Of a stretch of DNA of 54,027 nt, positions 48,141-54,027 are shown piece after piece. The stretch is from an uncultured Collinsella sp. (GTDB taxonomy: Bacteria; Actinomycetota; Coriobacteriia; Coriobacteriales; Coriobacteriaceae), in NCBI GenBank assembly GCA_900755685.1, contig CAAEHI010000006.1:1-54027 (forward strand), read 5' to 3'. Both the position numbers and the translations under genes were made by a program. The first letter of the stretch is position 1. The number at the start of each line of letters is the position of its first letter. The notes under the pieces were generated by a model. The model ran no database searches. It was not told the DNA's origin and was given only the letters and a program-made list of their open reading frames with translations.

Positions 48141-49067
48141 ATGCATTCTCCCCATCAACGCGACGCGCATCCACAGCCGGTATGCAGCCGTCGCATCTTT
48201 TTGGGTAGCGCTCTCGCTGCGAGCGCTTCCGTCGTCGCCGGCGCGCTCGCCGGCTGTCAGCGCCCGTCCACGCTCAAGGTGGTTCAGCCCACGACGGGCG
48301 GCGGTCGCGACGACCTGTCCGATTCCGTGATCGGCAAGGACAGGATCCGCATTGGTATGGAGGCGGCCTACGCCCCGTACAACTGGCAGGTTTCCGAAGC
48401 CAGTGAGTACACCATCCCCATCGACAACGTGCAGGGCGCCTATACCGATGGCTACGACGTGCAGATCGCCAAGATCGTCTGCAAGGCCCTCGGTGGCGAG
48501 CCCGTTGCCGTCAAGCAGAGCTTCTCGGGCCTCATCGATTCGCTCAACAACGGCCAGATCGACCTCATCATCGCCGGCATGAGCGCCACGCCCGAGCGCG
48601 AGGAGTCGGTCGGCTTCTCCGACCCGTACTTCATTGGCTACTTTGGCCTGTTCGTAAAAGAGGGTTCCCCCTACCAAAACGCCACCAAGCTCAGCGACTT
48701 TAGCGGTGCCACGGTACTCGGCCAAAAGGACACCATGCTCGATACCGTCATCGACGAGATCCCGGGCGTTGTGCACAAGAACCCGGTCGATTCGGTTCCC
48801 ACGGTGTTCTCGAACCTGCTGCAGGGCACGTGCGATGCCGTGACCTACAACACCGAGAACGAGAAGGGCTATATGGCCCAAAACCCGGGTATCGTGCCGA
48901 TTCAATTTGCCGAAGGCGAGGGCTTTAAGCAGGAGGTCACGGCAAACGTCGGCTGCCGCAAGGGCTCGGATAAGCTGCTTAAGCTCATCGACAAGACACT
49001 CAAGGGCATTGGCCAAGAGGAACGCGACCAAATGTGGGACGCGTGCCTCGATCGTCAGCCGGCATAG
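48141..49067 (+). CDS. polar amino-acid ABC transporter substrate-binding lipoprotein
   Basis: The product has 308 residues. The signal SRRIFLGSALAASASVVAG ends in the lipobox ALAGC; the paired Arg suggest Tat or Sec export. The mature part has IRIGMEAAYAPYNW, DGYDVQIAKIVCKALG, DLIIAGMSATPEREESVGFSDPY and the later NLLQGTCDAV, all typical of family-3 solute-binding proteins for amino acids such as Gln, Arg or opines. AAGG precedes the ATG at 48141. It is first of three transporter genes. Confidence 0.92.
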   Translation: MHSPHQRDAHPQPVCSRRIFLGSALAASASVVAGALAGCQRPSTLKVVQPTTGGGRDDLSDSVIGKDRIRIGMEAAYAPYNWQVSEASEYTIPIDNVQGAYTDGYDVQIAKIVCKALGGEPVAVKQSFSGLIDSLNNGQIDLIIAGMSATPEREESVGFSDPYFIGYFGLFVKEGSPYQNATKLSDFSGATVLGQKDTMLDTVIDEIPGVVHKNPVDSVPTVFSNLLQGTCDAVTYNTENEKGYMAQNPGIVPIQFAEGEGFKQEVTANVGCRKGSDKLLKLIDKTLKGIGQEERDQMWDACLDRQPA

Positions 49068-49076
49068 GGAGGCAGC

Positions 49077-50225
49077 ATGAAAACCATCAATCGTCTGGCC
49101 TCCTTCATCAAGGCCGACCACCGTTATGTGTATCTGGGCACGAGCGTTATCGCGGCGCTCGGCCTGGCGTTTAGCCAGCGCAACCCCACGCCGCTGAGCT
49201 TCTTGGCGCCTACGGGCGCGTTCCAAGACTGCCTCTGGGCAATCCTTTGGGCCTGGCTCGTCGTATCGGCGGCGGCGCTGGTCACCAAGCTTATGCATTG
49301 GAACGACTATCGCGAAACGTCGCCGTTTGCTTCCGAGCGCTTCCGTCGCGGCGCGCGCCTGGGCAGCTACGTCGTGGTCGCCATCGCGGTGATCTTTTTC
49401 GTGGACCGCTGCGTCATGTCATTTATCGACCTGGTGCAAGTGAGCATTGTCTCGGACTCCAACCCCAGCGACTTTTTGTCGAGCCTGGTCTACATGACCT
49501 ACAAGAGCGGCGACTTCTTCATCCGCGGCATCGAGATCACCATCGCACTTGCGACCTTCGGTACCGTCATCGCCTTTTTCCTGGCGCTGCTCTTTGTGTT
49601 CCTGCGCATTCAGACCTTCGATCGCGTGGACAACGACCTGGTGCGCTTCTTTAAGAGCATCGGCCGCGGCTTTGCGACCATCTACTCCACCATCGTGCGC
49701 GGCACGCCCATGATGGTCCAGGGCCTGCTCATCTATTACGCGGGCTTCACCGTTTTGCGCGGCATGGGCTTCGAGACCGCCCAGGCCAACCAGATTTGGA
49801 GTACCTTCACCGCCGGCCTCGTCACCATCTCGCTCAACTCCACCGCCTACATGATGGAGGTCCTGCGCGGCGGCATCGAGTCCATCGACCCCGGCCAGGC
49901 CGAGGCAGCGCGCTCGCTGGGTCTTTCGCAGTGGCAAGCCATGCGCAAAGTCGTGTTCCCCCAGGGCATTAAAAACGCGATTCCGGCGCTCACCAACGAG
50001 CTCATCATCAACATCAAGGACTCGTCGGTGCTCTCGGTCATCGGCGTGTTCGACCTCATGTACGCCACCACCACCGTCGCCGGCGTGTACTACCGCCAGA
50101 TGGAGGTCTACTGCGTGGCGCTCGTGGTCTACCTGATCCTGACGCTCGTGGCGAGCCGCCTGCTCGAGGCCTTTGGCAAAAAGCTCGGCGCCGAGGCCCC
50201 GGCAACGCTGCCCAGCTCCAACTAG
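49077..50225 (+). CDS. polar amino-acid ABC transporter permease
   Basis: The product has 382 residues. About 150 N-terminal residues hold extra membrane helices; then comes the usual permease core of about 220 residues with RGTPMMVQGLLIYY, the EAA-type loop ARSLGLSQWQAMRKVVFPQG, and NELIINIKDSSVLS. It is longer than typical single permeases (about 220), by an N-terminal membrane extension. It starts 9 bp after the binding-protein gene and forms the membrane channel with the ATPase downstream. One permease is present, so a homodimer is likely. Confidence 0.92.
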   Translation: MKTINRLASFIKADHRYVYLGTSVIAALGLAFSQRNPTPLSFLAPTGAFQDCLWAILWAWLVVSAAALVTKLMHWNDYRETSPFASERFRRGARLGSYVVVAIAVIFFVDRCVMSFIDLVQVSIVSDSNPSDFLSSLVYMTYKSGDFFIRGIEITIALATFGTVIAFFLALLFVFLRIQTFDRVDNDLVRFFKSIGRGFATIYSTIVRGTPMMVQGLLIYYAGFTVLRGMGFETAQANQIWSTFTAGLVTISLNSTAYMMEVLRGGIESIDPGQAEAARSLGLSQWQAMRKVVFPQGIKNAIPALTNELIINIKDSSVLSVIGVFDLMYATTTVAGVYYRQMEVYCVALVVYLILTLVASRLLEAFGKKLGAEAPATLPSSN

Positions 50226-50247
50226 GCTCAAGACGAGGAGAATCATC

Positions 50248-51033
50248 ATGGCAGATACCGCCACTACCGGCACCGCGGCCGCCGCACAGACCAATGAGCC
50301 GCTCATTCGCGTCGAGGGCCTGCGCAAGAGCTTCGGCTCGCTCGAGGTGCTCAAGGGCATCGACCTGTCCGTTAACCCCGGCGAGGTCGTCACCATTATC
50401 GGCGCCTCGGGCTCGGGCAAGTCGACCTTCCTGCGCTGCCTCAACCTGCTCGAGACCCCGGACGCGGGCCACATCTGGTTCCACGGCCAGGACCTTACGG
50501 CCGAGCGCTGCAATATCAATAAACTCCGCGAGGACATCGGCATGGTGTTCCAGGGCTTTAACCTGTTCAACAACATGGACGTGCTCGACAACTGCACGCT
50601 CGCGCCCGTCACGCTCAAAAAGATGAGCAAGGCCGAGGCCGAGAAGGTCGCGATGGAGCATCTGACGAGCGTGGGGCTCGAAAAGTTCGCGCACGCCGCC
50701 GTGGGTCGCCTGTCCGGTGGCCAAAAGCAGCGCGTGGCCATCGCTCGCGCCCTGTGCATGAATCCGCAGATCATGCTGTTTGACGAGCCGACTTCGGCAC
50801 TCGACCCCGAGATCGTGGGCGAGGTGCTCGAGGTCATGCGCAAGCTTGCGGCCGACGGCATGACCATGGTCGTCGTCACGCACGAGATGGCCTTTGCCCG
50901 AACCGTGTCCGACCGCGTGGTCTTTATGGACAAGGGCGTGGTGCTCGAGGACGCCGCGCCGGCCGAGCTCTTCGGCAACCCCAAACACCAGCGCACTCGC
51001 GAGTTCCTCTCTCGTTATCTCGAGGACAAATAA
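50248..51033 (+). CDS. polar amino-acid ABC transporter ATPase (GlnQ-like)
   Basis: The product has 261 residues. Walker A GASGSGKST, signature LSGGQKQR, Walker B MLFDEPTSALDPE and the switch His in VVVTHEMAFARTVSDR are complete and typical of the GlnQ/HisP group. It powers the permease upstream. GAGGAG lies nine bases before the ATG at 50248. An N-terminal tail rich in Thr and Ala precedes the core. A hairpin at 51057-51083 follows. Confidence 0.94.
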   Translation: MADTATTGTAAAAQTNEPLIRVEGLRKSFGSLEVLKGIDLSVNPGEVVTIIGASGSGKSTFLRCLNLLETPDAGHIWFHGQDLTAERCNINKLREDIGMVFQGFNLFNNMDVLDNCTLAPVTLKKMSKAEAEKVAMEHLTSVGLEKFAHAAVGRLSGGQKQRVAIARALCMNPQIMLFDEPTSALDPEIVGEVLEVMRKLAADGMTMVVVTHEMAFARTVSDRVVFMDKGVVLEDAAPAELFGNPKHQRTREFLSRYLEDK

Positions 51034-51056
51034 CCGACCGCAAACGCTTGCGTTGC

Positions 51057-51083
51057 AGGGCCGCTCCCGTGGGGCGGCCTTTG
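51057..51083 (+). terminator. hairpin after the amino-acid ABC transporter
   Basis: GGCCGC pairs with GCGGCC, followed by TTTG. It lies only 23 bp before the M20 peptidase start, so it may reduce rather than block read-through. Confidence 0.65.
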
Positions 51084-51105
51084 TCGTCACAATCGAAAGG
51101 ATGTC

Positions 51106-52521
51106 ATGGCCGAGATTTGGCGCTTCTTTGCGCATGAGGACGATTTTGCCGATATAGACGAGGCAGGCGCGTGCGAGCGCTTGGGCCGCGTGCTGTCGTT
51201 TCCGACCATCTCGAGCATGGATGCCGAGGCGGTGGACTGGCAGCCGTTCGACGACCTGCGCGCCTGTATGCAGCAGGCGTGGCCGCGCGTGTTCGTGGCG
51301 GGCGAGGTCGAGCTTATCGACCATTCGCTATTGGTGACGCTTGCCGGCAGCGATCCGGCTCTTAAGCCCATTATGCTCATGGGCCACATGGACGTGGTCC
51401 CCGTGGTGCCGGGTACCGAGGCCGACTGGACGCACGCCCCCTTTAGCGGGCACGTGGACGACACCTACATCTGGGGCCGCGGCGCGATCGACATGAAGGA
51501 CCAGGTCGCAGGTATTCTCGAGGCTGTCGAGTATGCGCTGGCGCACGGTTGGCAGCACGAGCGCACGCTGCTGCTGGCCTTTGGCCAGGACGAGGAGACT
51601 ACGCAGTACGGCGCAGGCGCCATCGGCCGCGTGCTCGAGGAGCGCGGCATTGAGCTTGAGTACCTGATCGACGAGGGCGACTACCGCATCGTTCCGGCTG
51701 CCGAGTACAGCGCGGGCGAGGGTTGGCTCATGCACGCCGACCTGGCTGAGAAAGGTTATGCCGACATTGTGCTCAAGACAAAGAGCGCGGGTGGACATTC
51801 TTCCAACCCCTACGGCGGCACGTCGCTCGAGGTGCTCAGTCGTGCCATCACCGCAATCTGCGATATCGAGTGGCCGACGCGCGTGACCGACTTGCTTGCC
51901 GCCCAGCTCGTCGAGTTGGGGCTCTACACGGCCGATGAAATTGCCGCCAACGGGAACGCCATTGTCCGCGATTGCCTCGCCAGCAAGAAGCTCTATCCGC
52001 TGGTGACGACCACCTGCGCACCCACGCAGATCGAGGGTGGCAGCACCGGCGCCAACGTAATGCCGCAGGATATGTGGGCCAACATCAACTTCCGCATGCT
52101 CGAGGGCACAAGCGTGGCCGATGTTGTGGCGCGCTGCCGTGAGGCGGTTGCCGGGGCGGACCTTGCCGGTCGTGTCGAAGTGGAGCTGGGCCCCGGCAGC
52201 TCCGAACCCTCGCCGTCCCCGCGCATCGGTGGTCCCGGCCTCGAGGCGGTTCGCTCCATCGCCGCCCGCTATTTCCGTAATCCAAAGGGGACGGAGGAAA
52301 ACGGATCATTCGAGCCAGTGGCAATTGTGCCCTCGACCGTGATCGGTGCGACCGACGCTGCCAACTACCAACAAATTTGCCCTGAGTGCATTCGCTTCTC
52401 GGCCTTTGTGGTTGATGACGACGAGTGTGATCGCGGCGTCCACGGCACCAACGAGCGCATCACCCGCCGCGCCTACCTCCAGGGCATCCGCTTCCTCGTC
52501 GCTCTACTCCAAACGCTCTAG
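51106..52521 (+). CDS. M20 family metallopeptidase (dipeptidase/carboxypeptidase-like)
   Basis: The product has 471 residues. MGHMDVVPVVPG and GRGAIDMKDQ carry the His and Asp metal ligands, FGQDEETTQYGA holds the catalytic Glu and its neighbour, and GGHSSNPYGGTS begins the lid domain. The family removes amino acids from small peptides or N-acyl amino acids using two zinc ions in the cytoplasm. AAAGGATG precedes the ATG at 51106. Its position after an amino-acid importer suggests peptide or amino-acid use (inferred). Confidence 0.9.
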   Translation: MAEIWRFFAHEDDFADIDEAGACERLGRVLSFPTISSMDAEAVDWQPFDDLRACMQQAWPRVFVAGEVELIDHSLLVTLAGSDPALKPIMLMGHMDVVPVVPGTEADWTHAPFSGHVDDTYIWGRGAIDMKDQVAGILEAVEYALAHGWQHERTLLLAFGQDEETTQYGAGAIGRVLEERGIELEYLIDEGDYRIVPAAEYSAGEGWLMHADLAEKGYADIVLKTKSAGGHSSNPYGGTSLEVLSRAITAICDIEWPTRVTDLLAAQLVELGLYTADEIAANGNAIVRDCLASKKLYPLVTTTCAPTQIEGGSTGANVMPQDMWANINFRMLEGTSVADVVARCREAVAGADLAGRVEVELGPGSSEPSPSPRIGGPGLEAVRSIAARYFRNPKGTEENGSFEPVAIVPSTVIGATDAANYQQICPECIRFSAFVVDDDECDRGVHGTNERITRRAYLQGIRFLVALLQTL

Positions 52522-52527
52522 CCAAAA

Positions 52528-52572
52528 AGCAAGCCCTTGGCGCAATGGGGTCAGGTTTGTTTGCACCAATCA
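52528..52572. repeat. GCAAGCCC hairpin repeat, copy 2
   Basis: GCAAGCCC, then a stem TGGCGCAA with TTTGCACCA and a loop containing TCAGGTTTGT. Copy 1 is at 5707-5750. Both lie just after a stop codon, and the loops are conserved while the stems differ. Confidence 0.5.
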
Positions 52573-52770
52573 TTCCGTGCGGGTTATATGCAGGTTTGCC
52601 TGCGCACGCTATCATGTATGGGTTAGACCGCAACTATGTACCCCATACGCGAAGGGATGCGCATGTATCTGAAGATCGACATGTTCTAGCCGGGCTTACC
52701 CCCGCAGCGGCGCCGTGCGCCCCATCAATTCTGCCGATTTTCACCTTCACGCATATAAAGGAGTCCCGCC

Positions 52771-53838
52771 ATGCGCGACAAGCTCGAAAAGATCATCAAG
52801 GCCTACGAGGAGCTCGAGAAGAAGCTTTCCGACCCGGCCGTCGCCTCCGATATCAAGGAGTTTACGCGTCTCAACAAGGAGTACGCGCACCAGTCCGACC
52901 TCATTGCCGCCTCGCGCGAGTACATCGGCGCGCTCGATGACATCGAGGCTGCCAAGGAAATGCTGCACGATACCACCGATGCCGATGAGAAGGAGATGCT
53001 CCAGATGGACATCTCCGAGAACGAGGCAAAGCTTCCCCAGCTCGAGGAAGACATCAAGTACATGCTCATTCCGAGCGACCCCAATGACGACAAGAACACC
53101 ATCGTCGAGATCCGCTCCGCCGCCGGTGGCGACGAGGCAGCCATCTTTGCCGGCGATCTGTACAAGATGTACCAGCGCTTCTGCGAGTCGCGCGGCTGGA
53201 AGACCACCGTGCTCGACTCCAGCCCCAGCGAGGCCGGCGGCTTTAAGTCCATCGAGTTCAAGGTCGAGGGAGACCGCGTCTACTCCGTCATGAAGTACGA
53301 GTCCGGCGTGCATCGCGTCCAGCGTGTCCCCAAGACCGAGTCCCAGGGTCGCATCCAGACTTCCACGGCAACCGTCGCCGTGCTTCCCGAGGCCGAGGAG
53401 ATCGACGTTCAGATCAACCAGTCCGACCTGCGCATCGATACCTACTGTGCCTCCGGCCCTGGCGGTCAGTGCGTTAACACTACCTACTCCGCCGTGCGCA
53501 TCACCCACCTGCCCACCAACACCGTGGTGCAGTCGCAGGAGCAGCGTTCTCAGATCCAGAACCGCGAGGTCTGCATGCAGATGCTGCGTGCCCGTCTGTA
53601 CGAGATGGAACTCGAGAAGCAGCAGGCCGAGCTCGGCGCCGAGCGCCAAAGCCAGATCGGCCACGGCAACCGTTCCGAGAAGATCCGCACGTACAACCAG
53701 CCCCAGGACCGCGTGACCGATCACCGTATCGGCTTCAACTCCACCTACAACGGCGTCCTTCTGGGCGATCAGCTCGGCACCGTCATCGAGGCGCTTGCCG
53801 CCGCCGAGCGAGCCGAGAAGCTGGCACAAGCAGTTTAA
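52771..53838 (+). CDS. prfA: peptide chain release factor 1
   Basis: The product has 355 residues, the normal RF1 length. The stop-codon recognition tripeptide is PKT (187-189), a PxT motif as in RF1 rather than the SPF of RF2. GPGGQCVNTT holds the GGQ loop (231-233); the residue after GGQ is Cys rather than the usual His. It reads UAA and UAG and releases the nascent peptide on the ribosome. AAGGAG precedes the ATG. The 249 bp upstream contain only the GCAAGCCC repeat; the usual prmC partner would lie beyond the window. Confidence 0.97.
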   Translation: MRDKLEKIIKAYEELEKKLSDPAVASDIKEFTRLNKEYAHQSDLIAASREYIGALDDIEAAKEMLHDTTDADEKEMLQMDISENEAKLPQLEEDIKYMLIPSDPNDDKNTIVEIRSAAGGDEAAIFAGDLYKMYQRFCESRGWKTTVLDSSPSEAGGFKSIEFKVEGDRVYSVMKYESGVHRVQRVPKTESQGRIQTSTATVAVLPEAEEIDVQINQSDLRIDTYCASGPGGQCVNTTYSAVRITHLPTNTVVQSQEQRSQIQNREVCMQMLRARLYEMELEKQQAELGAERQSQIGHGNRSEKIRTYNQPQDRVTDHRIGFNSTYNGVLLGDQLGTVIEALAAAERAEKLAQAV

Positions 53839-53978
53839 GTTACGGCGTTTTACCAAACGCCGTAACGGCCCGACGCTGCAAACGCCCCTAAGCGGCAATC
53901 TGACGTTCAATCGTCGGTCGCGTACCCAAAGTACGCTTCCCTCCTCTTTCACGTCACCTTGCTCGCTTAGGGGCGTTT
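53839..53978 (+). repeat. GACGCTGCAAACG structured element, copy 2, after prfA
   Basis: A hairpin 53839-53850 with 53855-53866 starts directly after the prfA stop and can serve as its terminator. The 46-nt block 53872-53917 matches 42505-42550. A third stem (GCGTAC with GTACGC, near 53919-53936) follows. An outer stem pairs 53880-53894 with 53964-53978 over 15 bp. The last 49 bases of the window show nothing else. Confidence 0.78.
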
Positions 53979-54027
53979 TCGCTCATATGACCCAATCCGC
54001 TGTCAAGAGCCACAATGGCCCCGCCGA

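Noticed and set aside
52545..52940. 131-codon plus-strand frame before and into prfA
   Set aside because: It overlaps the start of prfA in another frame and lacks a ribosome site.

Overview
The window looks like chromosomal DNA of a high-G+C Gram-positive gut actinobacterium, most likely Collinsella or a close relative in the Coriobacteriia. This is inferred from G+C-rich codon use, LAxTG-type wall-sorting signals, an LtaS-like enzyme, a GAS-like class B sortase pilus locus and very many intergenic palindromes. No rRNA, tRNA, CRISPR array, intact insertion sequence or prophage was seen.

Layout. 1-784: no gene, two palindromic repeats and a terminator. 785-1804: wall-anchored coiled-coil protein. 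1981-5706: heterodimeric ABC exporter pair. 5707-6023: hairpin repeat and a 23-bp iteron-like array, then a flavodoxin-like gene. 6624-11946: a bracketed unit in which a large LANTG-anchored surface protein (7383-11471) lies between two arrays of 62-bp dyad repeats, and these lie between two inverted copies of a structured palindromic element. 11967-14267: LtaS-like phosphoglycerol transferase. 14481-20256: nitroreductase, Kup potassium transporter, small membrane protein, and a KdpD/KdpE-like two-component system with no kdpFABC. 20352-27093: RlmKL-like rRNA methyltransferase with a degenerate first domain, HAD phosphatase, transaldolase/FSA-like aldolase and Tex. 27301-31725: SDR, OFA-type MFS and Gfo/Idh/MocA operon with a divergent LysR regulator.

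31961-37785 is the most interesting part: a pilus locus ordered adhesin, signal-peptidase-like protein, FctA/Spy0128-like pilin, class B sortase. This is the gene order of Streptococcus pyogenes FCT pilus islands. The signal-peptidase-like protein has lost both catalytic residues (Ser to Glu, Lys to Gly), as reported for streptococcal SipA. The adhesin signal peptide is put out of frame by a run of eight G, a second run of nine G lies in its leader, and the sortase membrane anchor is broken by a one-base frameshift at a G run. This suggests phase variation, recent inactivation or sequencing error.

38118-42370: MarR-controlled heterodimeric ABC exporter operon with a palindromic operator. 42701-43847: pyridoxal kinase family gene overlapping a TIGR04076 family gene. 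44001-46870: low-molecular-weight phosphatase, MFS exporter and an acidic single-pass membrane protein. 46984-53838: aldose 1-epimerase-like protein, a polar amino-acid ABC transporter (binding lipoprotein, permease, ATPase), an M20 peptidase and release factor 1.

A theme of the whole window is several families of intergenic hairpins and palindromes. Their stems differ but still pair, while their loops or flanks are conserved. They sit mostly at gene 3' ends, and two of them supply the stop codon of the gene they follow.
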